Below the pieces are notes generated by a model. It did no database searches. It was not told the DNA's origin and saw only the letters and a list, made by a program, of their open reading frames with translations. This document shows, piece by piece, positions 6,683 to 13,111 of a stretch of 14,320 bases of DNA. Both the position numbers and the translations under genes were made by a program. Origin of the DNA: Oscillospiraceae bacterium (lineage in GTDB: Bacteria; Bacillota; Clostridia; Oscillospirales; Oscillospiraceae); contig CACXHI010000099.1 of the NCBI GenBank assembly GCA_902767395.1, positions 1-14,320 of the forward strand, in the 5' to 3' direction. Within the stretch, counting starts at the first letter, position 1; every line of letters begins with the position of its first letter.

Positions 6683-7453
6683 TTACAGCGCTTGATTGGC
6701 GGCCTCCACGATTTGCAGAAAGCGCTCCGCCTCCAGCGAGGCGCTGCCAATCAAGCCGCCGTCGATATCCGGCTGCGCCAGAAGCTGCTCGGCGCTGTGC
6801 TCGTCCATACCGCCGCAGAGCACGACCACGCTCCGGGCGAGCCGTGCGCCGTACAGCTTGCGAAGCACGGCGCGGACGTGGGCGCAGCCCTCCTGCGCCA
6901 GCTCCGGCGCGGCGGCGCCCCCGCTCTCAACCGCCCAATTGGGCGTATAGGCCACAACAATGCGGCGCAGCGCGTCAGACGGCACGCCCCGAAGCGCGGC
7001 GCAGAGCTGCATTGTGATCCACGGCTCCGTCACCCCCAGCTCCCGCTGCGCCTGTGTCTCGCCGCAGCAGAGGATGGGGGACAGGCCTGCGTTGAGAATC
7101 GCGTGCAGCTTGGCATTCACGTCGTCATCCGTCTCACCTATGGCTCTGCGCTCGGGATGTCCTGTGATCACGAAGCGGCAGCCGGCGTCCGCCAGCATCA
7201 GCGCGGAGACCTCCCCGGTATAGGGGCCGCAGGCATAGGCGCTGCAATTCCCGCCGCCAATGGCAATCCGGCTCTCCCGCACTGCCCTGACCGCTGCGGG
7301 AATGCAGACGGTCGGAACGCAGAACACCACGTCGCAGCGTCGGCTCTTCGGCAGGCACGCCCGGAACCCGGTCAGGAACTCCCTCGTTTCGGTGGGGGTT
7401 TTGTGCAGCTTCCAGTTTCCCACAACCATAGGCCGACGGTACTTTCTGTTCAT
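6683..7453 (-). CDS. Triosephosphate isomerase-like protein lacking the catalytic glutamate (probable paralogue or pseudoenzyme)
   Basis: The 256-residue product aligns end to end with triosephosphate isomerase, which interconverts dihydroxyacetone phosphate and glyceraldehyde 3-phosphate. Conserved parts are GNWK at 12-15 (Asn13, Lys15), PYTGEVS at 77-83, GHPERR at 98-103 with the catalytic His99, PILCCGE at 126-132, and DGGLIGSASL at 231-240. The key loop is altered. The usual AYEPVWAIGTG reads AYTPNWAVESG at 168-178, placing Thr170 where the base Glu165 belongs. The YGGS that holds the closed loop reads CGGM at 213-216, and the loop after GH-ERR is one residue short. The frame is intact with a normal start (TAAGG 5 bases upstream), 6 bases after pgk, so it looks expressed rather than decayed. 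Ordinary isomerase activity is doubtful; a second, standard tpiA would be expected elsewhere. Confidence 0.85.
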   Translation of the reverse strand: MNRKYRRPMVVGNWKLHKTPTETREFLTGFRACLPKSRRCDVVFCVPTVCIPAAVRAVRESRIAIGGGNCSAYACGPYTGEVSALMLADAGCRFVITGHPERRAIGETDDDVNAKLHAILNAGLSPILCCGETQAQRELGVTEPWITMQLCAALRGVPSDALRRIVVAYTPNWAVESGGAAAPELAQEGCAHVRAVLRKLYGARLARSVVVLCGGMDEHSAEQLLAQPDIDGGLIGSASLEAERFLQIVEAANQAL

Positions 7454-7459
7454 GGAGCC

Positions 7460-8659
7460 TTACTTGTCCTCCAGACAGGCAATGCCGGGCAGCTCCAGTC
7501 CCTCGAGGAACTCCAGAGATGCGCCGCCGCCGGTGGAGATATGGGTGATCTTGTCGGCAAAGCCAAGCTGCTCGCAAGCGGCTGCGGAATCGCCGCCGCC
7601 GACGATGGTGACGGCCTCGGAGGCAGCCAGCGCCTCGGCCACGGCGATCGTGCCCTTGGCAAGCGTCGGGTTCTCAAACACGCCCATTGGCCCGTTCCAA
7701 ACAACGGTCTTCGCCGCCTTGGCGGCCTCGGCAAAGAGCTCGCGGCTCTGTTCCCCGATATCCAGGCCCATATAGCCCTCCGGGATCGCATCGGCCTTGA
7801 CGGTCATGACCTCCACGGGGCCGTCGATGGGGTTGGGGAATTGCTTGGAAACCACGGTGTCCACGGGGAGCAGAAGCTTGACGCCCTTGGCCTCGGCCTT
7901 CTGCATCATCTCGCGGCAGTAGTCGATCTTCTCCGCGTCGAGCAGAGAGGTTCCCACGCTGTAGCCCTTGGCGGCGAGGAAGGTATAGGCCATGCCGCCG
8001 CCGATGATCAGGGTGTCCACCTTCTCCAGCAGATTGTTGATGACGTTGAGCTTGTCCGAAACCTTCGCGCCGCCCAGTATGGCAACGAAGGGGCGCTCGG
8101 GATCGGCCAGCGCCTTGCCCATGATGCCGACCTCCTTGGCGATCAGGTAGCCACAGACGGCAGGCAGGTAGTCCGCCACGCCGGCCGTGGAGGAATGGGC
8201 GCGGTGTGCAGTACCGAAGGCGTCGTTCACAAACAGATCCGCCAGCTCCGCAAGGGCCTTGCTCAGGGCGGGATCGTTCTTCGTCTCGCCCTTCTCAAAG
8301 CGGGTGTTCTCGAGCAGCATCACGTCGCCGTCCTTGAGCCCGGCGGCCAGACGCTTGCTGTCCTCGCCTGCCACGTCCTTGGACATCTGCACCTCGACGC
8401 CCAGCAGCTCGCTCAGACGGTCCGCCACGACCTGAAGGCTCAGCTCGGGCTTGAACTCCCCCTTGGGCTTGCCCATGTGGGAGCAGAGAATGACGCGCGC
8501 GCCGTGCTGGCGCAGGTAGTTGATGGTGGGCAGGGCAGCGACAATGCGCTTGTCCGAGGTGATTTTGTCGTCCTTGGTGGGGACGTTGAAGTCACAGCGG
8601 CAGAGAACCCGCTTGCCGCGCACGTCAATGTCTTCTACAGACTTCTTGTTGTAATTCAT
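7460..8659 (-). CDS. pgk: Phosphoglycerate kinase
   Basis: Pgk transfers phosphate from 1,3-bisphosphoglycerate to ADP, the first ATP-yielding step of lower glycolysis. The 399-residue length is standard. Visible signatures are the N-terminal CRCDFNVP at 20-27, SHMGKPKG at 60-67, ENTRF at 117-121, NDAFGTAHRAHSS at 145-157, LGGAKVSDKL at 195-204, GGGMAYTFLAAKG at 220-232, the hinge WNGPMGVFE at 321-329, GGGDS at 354-358 and HISTGGGASLEFLEG at 373-387. Two upstream in-frame starts exist, but the ATG at 8659 has GGAGGA 9 bases upstream and gives the expected N-terminus. It begins 17 bases after trmL and ends 6 bases before the TPI-like gene. No gap gene precedes it, unlike the common gap-pgk-tpi order. 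Confidence 0.98.
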   Translation of the reverse strand: MNYNKKSVEDIDVRGKRVLCRCDFNVPTKDDKITSDKRIVAALPTINYLRQHGARVILCSHMGKPKGEFKPELSLQVVADRLSELLGVEVQMSKDVAGEDSKRLAAGLKDGDVMLLENTRFEKGETKNDPALSKALAELADLFVNDAFGTAHRAHSSTAGVADYLPAVCGYLIAKEVGIMGKALADPERPFVAILGGAKVSDKLNVINNLLEKVDTLIIGGGMAYTFLAAKGYSVGTSLLDAEKIDYCREMMQKAEAKGVKLLLPVDTVVSKQFPNPIDGPVEVMTVKADAIPEGYMGLDIGEQSRELFAEAAKAAKTVVWNGPMGVFENPTLAKGTIAVAEALAASEAVTIVGGGDSAAACEQLGFADKITHISTGGGASLEFLEGLELPGIACLEDK

Positions 8660-8676
8660 GGATATGGTTCCTCCGA

Positions 8677-9186
8677 TCATATTTTTTCCGCGTTTGCGAA
8701 AGAATCCTGATTCATCTTCCCCCACTGCCTCAGGTGGGGGAATTGGAGCTGCCGCAGGGCTTCAAAGACGCCGACCGCCACCGAGTTGGACAGATTCAGC
8801 GACCGTGCCTCGGGAATCATGGGCAGCTTGACGCAGTCATCGGGATGGGCGTACAGAAAGTCCTCCGGCAGGCCCTTGGTCTCCTTGCCGAAAAAGAGGT
8901 AGCATTCATCCTCGTAGGAGACCTCGGTGTAGCACCGGGGGGCCTTGGTGGAAAACAGGCGCATCTGGCGCACCTCGTTTTTTGCAAAAAAGTCGTCCAG
9001 ATGATCATAGAGCCGCACGTCCAGCAGATGCCAGTAGTCCAGCCCGGCCCGCTTGAGCTGACGGTCGGAAACGTCAAAGCCCAACGGCCGAATCAGGTGC
9101 AGACGGCTGGCAGTGGCCGCGCAGGTGCGGGAGATATTGCCGGTATTCTGTGGGATTTCCGGCTCCACAAGCACGATGTTCAGCAT
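8677..9186 (-). CDS. trmL: tRNA (cytidine/uridine-34 2'-O)-methyltransferase, SPOUT family
   Basis: TrmL uses S-adenosylmethionine to methylate the 2'-hydroxyl of the wobble base in certain leucine tRNAs. The 169-residue product has the family's usual size. Its SPOUT knot motifs are PQNTGNISRTC at 12-22, LFFGKETKGLPEDFL at 97-111 and IPEARSLNLSNSVAVGVFEA at 124-143. The canonical start MLNIVLVEPEIPQNTGN fixes the ATG at 9186; the longer frame would need a TTG start. The ribosome binding site is weak (GCGGATACG). A 66-base gap separates it from folA, one of the longer gaps in the block, and pgk starts 17 bases after its stop. Confidence 0.94.
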   Translation of the reverse strand: MLNIVLVEPEIPQNTGNISRTCAATASRLHLIRPLGFDVSDRQLKRAGLDYWHLLDVRLYDHLDDFFAKNEVRQMRLFSTKAPRCYTEVSYEDECYLFFGKETKGLPEDFLYAHPDDCVKLPMIPEARSLNLSNSVAVGVFEALRQLQFPHLRQWGKMNQDSFANAEKI

Positions 9187-9252
9187 AATAGTATCGTATC
9201 CGCTTTCAAAAATCAATGCGTTTTTTGCCGGGCTTGGCAAGATCGTGAATGT

Positions 9253-9756
9253 TTACAAGGGCAGGGGCTTGGTATTGGTGTATTCCACAAAGCGGAAGGG
9301 GGTCCGTCCCTCGATCTGCGTGGGCTGAATGGAGGTGACGTACCAGTTTTCATTCCGGTTCAGATTCGGGAAGAACTTGTCCGCCTTGAGGTCGGTGTAG
9401 CTGAAGGTGACATAGGCCTTCTCACAATGGGGAACCAGCAGCTTATAGACGCTCTCTCCCCCGATGACCCAGAGATTTTCGCTATAGCGATCCCGCAGGA
9501 CGCTTTTCAGCTCGTCGAGATCGTGGCAGATGAGGGCGTCCTCGGCGGTGAACGCCGGGTCGCGGGTCAGGATGATATTTTCCCGATCTCGCAGCGGACG
9601 TGCGCCGGGGAAGGTCTCCAGCGTCTTGCGGCCGTAGATGACGGTCTTATGAACGGTCAGCTCGCGGAAGCGGTGCAGGTCCGAGGGAATCGAAACCAGC
9701 AGCTTCCCGTTCTTCCCAATCCCCCAGTTGGGGGTGACGTTTACGATTGCGTTCAT
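9253..9756 (-). CDS. folA: Dihydrofolate reductase
   Basis: FolA reduces dihydrofolate to tetrahydrofolate with NADPH. The 167-residue product has the family motifs in order: N-terminal AIVNVTPNWGIGKNGKL at 3-19, the acidic folate-binding residue in IPSDLHRF (Asp26), the NADPH site VIYGRKTLETFP at 39-50, and VIGGESVY at 97-104. GGAG sits 8 bases before the ATG. It starts 11 bases after the thyA stop, the usual thyA-folA pairing: thyA turns methylene-tetrahydrofolate into dihydrofolate, which this enzyme restores. Nothing suggests an antifolate-resistant or plasmid-type (DfrB) enzyme. Confidence 0.96.
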   Translation of the reverse strand: MNAIVNVTPNWGIGKNGKLLVSIPSDLHRFRELTVHKTVIYGRKTLETFPGARPLRDRENIILTRDPAFTAEDALICHDLDELKSVLRDRYSENLWVIGGESVYKLLVPHCEKAYVTFSYTDLKADKFFPNLNRNENWYVTSIQPTQIEGRTPFRFVEYTNTKPLPL

Positions 9757-9767
9757 GCAGTTTTCTC

Positions 9768-10598
9768 CTATATGGCAATGGGAATGGTATTCGGAAAGGG
9801 ATGGTACTGATAGTTTTCCACGCGAAGGCTGTCCTTGGTAAAGGCGTAAAAATCGGTCACGGCAGGATCGAGGGTCACTTCCGGCGCGTCGAACGGATCA
9901 CGCGAAAGCATCTGCTCCACCAGCGGGATATGCCGATCATAGATATGACAGTCGGCAATGACGTGGACCAGCTCACCGGGAACAAGCCCGGACACCTGCG
10001 CAAACATCATCAGCAGTGCCGCATACTGCACCACGTTCCAGTTATTGGCGGCAAGCATGTCCTGTGAGCGCTGATTCAAGATGGCGTTGAGAACGTTTCC
10101 GCTGACGTTGAAGGTCATGGAGTAGGCGCAGGGATAGAGGCGCATTTCGCTCAGATCGGCAAAGTTATAGATGCTGGTCAGGATGCGGCGGCTCTGGGGA
10201 TTGTGCTTCAGATCATAGAGCACACGATCCACCTGATCGAAATCGCCCTCTGGATAGTGGTGCTTCAGGCCGAGCTGATAGCCATAGGCCTTGCCGATCG
10301 TGCCGTTTTCATCGGCCCAAGCGTCCCAGACGTGGCTGCCCAGCTCCGCAACGCGGTTGGACTTCTTCTGCCAGATCCAAAGCAGCTCGTCCAGCGCAGA
10401 CTTCCAATACGTCCGGCGCAGAGTCATCAGCGGAAACTCCTTGCGCAGATCATAGCGGTTCACCACGCCGAACAGCTTGACGGTGTGGGCGGGCGTGCCG
10501 TCCTCCCAATGGGGCCGGACGGGAAGCGCGTCGTCCCGGACGCCCTCCGACAAGATGCGTTTACAGGTCTCGATATAGACTTGATCGGCATAGCTCAT
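9768..10598 (-). CDS. thyA: Thymidylate synthase, folate-dependent (ThyA), clostridial-type active site
   Basis: ThyA methylates dUMP to dTMP using methylene-tetrahydrofolate. The 276-residue product has the catalytic cysteine at 157 in LYPCAYSMTF, the dUMP-phosphate arginine in NQRSQD (175-180), Asn188 in NNWNVVQYA, and DCHIYDRH at 216-223. Two blocks differ from the E. coli pattern: the His after the catalytic Cys is Ala (PCA rather than PCH), and the Gly-x-Pro-Phe-Asn loop reads ANNWN. I recall this form as common in clostridia, so it is a variant clade rather than a defect. The ATG overlaps the upstream lipoprotein stop (ATGA) and follows GGAGG by 10 bases, indicating translational coupling. 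Confidence 0.95.
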   Translation of the reverse strand: MSYADQVYIETCKRILSEGVRDDALPVRPHWEDGTPAHTVKLFGVVNRYDLRKEFPLMTLRRTYWKSALDELLWIWQKKSNRVAELGSHVWDAWADENGTIGKAYGYQLGLKHHYPEGDFDQVDRVLYDLKHNPQSRRILTSIYNFADLSEMRLYPCAYSMTFNVSGNVLNAILNQRSQDMLAANNWNVVQYAALLMMFAQVSGLVPGELVHVIADCHIYDRHIPLVEQMLSRDPFDAPEVTLDPAVTDFYAFTKDSLRVENYQYHPFPNTIPIAI

Positions 10599-12202
10599 GG
10601 TTCGTTTTCCTCCGTAGTTGTTGGATTCTCTGCGTCGTTCGGAACCCCCGTCTCCGCTCCGGTCATTTCCTCATAGGGAACGGCAGCATCCGACAGGCTG
10701 CGGCCGCCGGGAACGTGGAAAACGTAATCCACGGCTGGCTGGAGGCTTCCTACGACGCCCCGGTTTGCCATTACGGCGCAGGATTTGAACATCAGGGGGC
10801 AGAAAAAACCGTTATCCATGACCCCGCGATAGAGGTCGTAGCAGTTGCCGGAATTCTCCAAGGCATTGTCGCAGAGCTGCTCCATATTGGCGCTCCGAAT
10901 TCCGCCGTAGCACAGGCTGCCGTAGGCGCGGAAAAACTCCGTCAGATCCAAGCTGCCGGAAAGCCGCACCTCCCCGATGAACAGGTCAAACTGCCCCGCG
11001 CTCAGGCGATTGCGGTAGGTCTCCTCGTCCACGGATTTGACCGCAGTGCGAAGGCCGGCCTGCGTCAGTGTCTCCGCAATCCTGCGGGCCAGATCCGTCC
11101 GGCTCGGATCGGCGGCACTGACCAGCAGAGTCGCCGTATCATCCGCCGAAACGGCGGCCCCGCGAAGCACGGCGCCGAAGGTCTCCGGGGCATAGCCGTA
11201 ATTCTGCGCCAGCTCCTGATCGTAGAGCGGACTGGCGGGCGGGCAGGGCAGGCAGGCGGCCTCCCCAAAGCCCTTATAAACGGCGGCAATCAGCGCCTCG
11301 CGGTCGATCAGATGGGTGACGGCGGCACGCAGCTCGCGCTTGTAAAAAACCCCGCTGTTGAGATTAAAGCCCAGATACTGCATCGACGTGGTGGGGCAGT
11401 CCCAGAGCTCATAATCGCAGCGATAGCCCACGGCGTTCGGCGCGTTCAGATCGACGCATACCAGAGCGGTTTCTCCGAACTCAAAGCTGTCCCGGACGGC
11501 GGTGGGGTCCTTTGCGGCGGTGAGCAGGATCGTATCGTACTCCACGGGCGCGCGGTTGTTCTGCCACCAAGCCCGGTTCCGGCGCAGGCAGAGGCGTCCC
11601 CCCTCCTCCGAGAAGGCGTAGGGTCCGGTGCCGAGCGGGCGCTCGGCGGCAACGGTTCCGGCCTTGACGATTGGCACGTCCAGCAGCAACGGCAGATTCT
11701 CATAGGCCTTGAAAAGCGTAATCTCCACCGTGCGCTCGTCGCGGGCGGTGAACCGCTCCACCTTGGAGAAGCGGCTGCCGTAATAGGCGGAATCGCGCGA
11801 CGCCTCGAGCGAGGCCACCACGTCCCGCGCGGTCAGCGCCGTGCCGTCGGAGAAGGTCACCCCCTCACAGAGGGTGAGCAGGCAGGTCTTTCCGTCCTCG
11901 GAGACCGCAAAGCGGTCACAGAGCACCGGCTCAGGCTGGTAACGGTTGTTCAGCACGAACAGGCTCTCGTACACCAGCGAGAATACCGGGCGGTTCGTGA
12001 TGCAGGTGCAGGCATAGGGATTGAAGCCGTATTCCTCCACGTAGGCCAGACCGAAGCCCTTGGGCGTCTGGTGCGTCTGTTGATTCAGGTTGAATTCGTG
12101 CGTTTGGGTCTGCTCCGGCTCGGTAGTCGTCTCCTCAGCGGGGCGCACGGCGCAGCCGACGAGCAGACAGAGCAGAAGCAGAACGGGAAGCAGGCGTTTC
12201 AG
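10595..12202 (-). CDS. Oligopeptide/nickel-type ABC transporter solute-binding lipoprotein (family 5), apparent CTG start
   Basis: The body matches the SBP_bac_5 family that delivers peptides, nickel or other solutes to ABC importers. After an acidic Thr/Gln-rich spacer come YEYGFNPY-like and VYESLFVLNN segments, LCEGVTFSDGTALTARDVVAS (the F-x-DG-x-x-x-x-A-x-DV signature) and LGTGPYAF. Later come YLGFNLNSG and LRAAVTHLIDREALI. The first in-frame ATG/GTG (12148) would start after a leader. Upstream codons encode KRLLPVLLLLCLLVGC, a textbook lipoprotein signal with LVGC lipobox (Cys17), and the codon before Lys is CTG at 12202-12200, 8 bases after AGGAGG. I therefore set the start there, giving 535 residues. 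It is probably anchored outside the membrane. No permease or ATPase gene is nearby. It follows pgeF and overlaps thyA by 4 bases. Substrate unknown. Confidence 0.88.
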   Translation of the reverse strand: MKRLLPVLLLLCLLVGCAVRPAEETTTEPEQTQTHEFNLNQQTHQTPKGFGLAYVEEYGFNPYACTCITNRPVFSLVYESLFVLNNRYQPEPVLCDRFAVSEDGKTCLLTLCEGVTFSDGTALTARDVVASLEASRDSAYYGSRFSKVERFTARDERTVEITLFKAYENLPLLLDVPIVKAGTVAAERPLGTGPYAFSEEGGRLCLRRNRAWWQNNRAPVEYDTILLTAAKDPTAVRDSFEFGETALVCVDLNAPNAVGYRCDYELWDCPTTSMQYLGFNLNSGVFYKRELRAAVTHLIDREALIAAVYKGFGEAACLPCPPASPLYDQELAQNYGYAPETFGAVLRGAAVSADDTATLLVSAADPSRTDLARRIAETLTQAGLRTAVKSVDEETYRNRLSAGQFDLFIGEVRLSGSLDLTEFFRAYGSLCYGGIRSANMEQLCDNALENSGNCYDLYRGVMDNGFFCPLMFKSCAVMANRGVVGSLQPAVDYVFHVPGGRSLSDAAVPYEEMTGAETGVPNDAENPTTTEENEP

Positions 12203-12216
12203 GGAGATCGCCTCCT
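12200..12216 (-). promoter_or_regulatory. Shine-Dalgarno AGGAGG with CTG initiation codon for the lipoprotein gene
   Basis: On the minus strand a perfect AGGAGG (12216-12211) is followed by 8 bases and then CTG (12202-12200), which begins the lipoprotein signal peptide. No ATG, GTG or TTG is placed at a usable distance in that frame. The only other near-cognate candidate, ATC, is just 2 bases from AGGAGG. The site lies just past the pgeF stop at 12240. Confidence 0.65.
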
Positions 12217-12239
12217 GTATGTCGTATTTCGGTGCAGGG

Positions 12240-13055
12240 TCACTGCCGCAGCATAATCACGGCCGCCAGTGAGCCCCGGGCCTGTCCGGTGACACGGTGG
12301 GACCAGAAGCGCTCCGGCTGGCAGCGGGTACAGTCGCAGGACACGTCGATCCTGCGCACCCCCGCGCGGCGCAGCCAGAGGGCATTGAGCTGCTTGAGAT
12401 CGGGGAAGAACTTCTCCCCTGCCGCCGCGCCCGCGCTCTGCGGGGCGAAGCGGATGTACCGTGCCGCCTCCTCTCCGAGAGAGGCCAGCATTGCCTCCGG
12501 GACGTTGCGATCTGTCTCAAAGCAGCACGGGCCGATGCACGGGCCAATCGCAGCCTCTATGTCCGCCGGATCGGTGCCGAAGTCGCGTCCCATCGCCTCC
12601 ACGCAGCGCATGGCAATGCCGAGGGCCGTTCCCCGCCAGCCCGCGTGTACTGCGGCGACGGCATGGCGGACGGGATCGTGAAGCAGGATGGGCGTACAGT
12701 CGGCGGAAAAGCAGACCAGCGCGACGCCCGGTTCATTGGTGTAAATGCCGTCCCGCTCCGGCTCGACCTCCCGAAAGAGGCCGACGCCCCGATCCGCCGC
12801 GCCCACCCGGGCGACGGCGTCGGTGTGAGTCTGGCGGGTGAAGACCGTCTGCTCGGGCGTAAAGCCCACGGCCGCGCCGAGCCTGCGGTAGTTCTCATAG
12901 ACGTTATTCCAGTCGTCGCCCCGATGAACACCGAGGTTCAAAGAGGCCAGACGTCCGACAGAGACGCCGCCGCGCCGTGTGGAAAAGCAGTGGACGACGT
13001 TCCCGGTCATGACGTCGGAGGTCAGATACTCGGGTGGGGTGTGGGTTTGAAACAT
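12240..13055 (-). CDS. pgeF: Peptidoglycan editing factor, YfiH/LACC1 family
   Basis: YfiH-type proteins remove wrongly built peptidoglycan precursors (UDP-MurNAc carrying L-Ser) in E. coli, and relatives have purine nucleoside phosphorylase/deaminase activity. They were once called multicopper polyphenol oxidases. The 271-residue product shows the metal-site residues in order: RQTHTD with His77, FSADCTPILLHD with Cys120, and AVHAGWRGT with His137. It also has AIGPCIGPCCFE and, near the C-terminus, a cysteine pair in SCDCTRCQ. GGAGG sits 5 bases before the ATG. It is first in the block leading into the lipoprotein, thyA and folA; no clear promoter is visible in the 56 bases after secA, so some read-through may feed it. 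There is no signal peptide. Confidence 0.95.
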   Translation of the reverse strand: MFQTHTPPEYLTSDVMTGNVVHCFSTRRGGVSVGRLASLNLGVHRGDDWNNVYENYRRLGAAVGFTPEQTVFTRQTHTDAVARVGAADRGVGLFREVEPERDGIYTNEPGVALVCFSADCTPILLHDPVRHAVAAVHAGWRGTALGIAMRCVEAMGRDFGTDPADIEAAIGPCIGPCCFETDRNVPEAMLASLGEEAARYIRFAPQSAGAAAGEKFFPDLKQLNALWLRRAGVRRIDVSCDCTRCQPERFWSHRVTGQARGSLAAVIMLRQ

Positions 13056-13072
13056 GGAAGCCTCCAGCCATC

Positions 13073-13096
13073 AAAAACAGGTCCGGCGGACAGCTG
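13073..13096 (-). terminator. Small hairpin plus T5 after secA, possible terminator
   Basis: On the minus strand CAG-GTCC pairs with GGAC-CTG around a 3-base loop, with a 2-base bulge (13092-13093), followed directly by five T residues (13077-13073). It lies between the secA stop and the pgeF start. The stem is short (7 bp), so it is likely leaky. Confidence 0.4.
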
Positions 13097-13111
13097 CGAG
13101 CCGTCTCGCGG

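Noticed and set aside
6692..8710. A 672-codon open frame on the plus strand opposite the TPI-like and pgk genes
   Set aside because: It mirrors two well-identified genes on the other strand, has no ribosome binding site or recognisable domain, and its His/Gln/Gly-rich composition is what GC-rich third positions produce on the antisense strand.
9187..9216. A promoter-like TTGATT, 17 bases, TACTAT just before trmL
   Set aside because: The -10 box abuts the ATG, so transcription would begin inside the coding sequence; probably chance.
9221..9241. A small hairpin (TTGCC/GGCAA) in the folA-trmL gap
   Set aside because: On the transcribed strand it is followed by A residues rather than T, the stem is only 5 bp, so it is not a terminator.
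10715..12256. A 513-codon plus-strand open frame opposite the lipoprotein gene
   Set aside because: It is the antisense shadow of a clear family 5 solute-binding protein, with no start signals and no domain.
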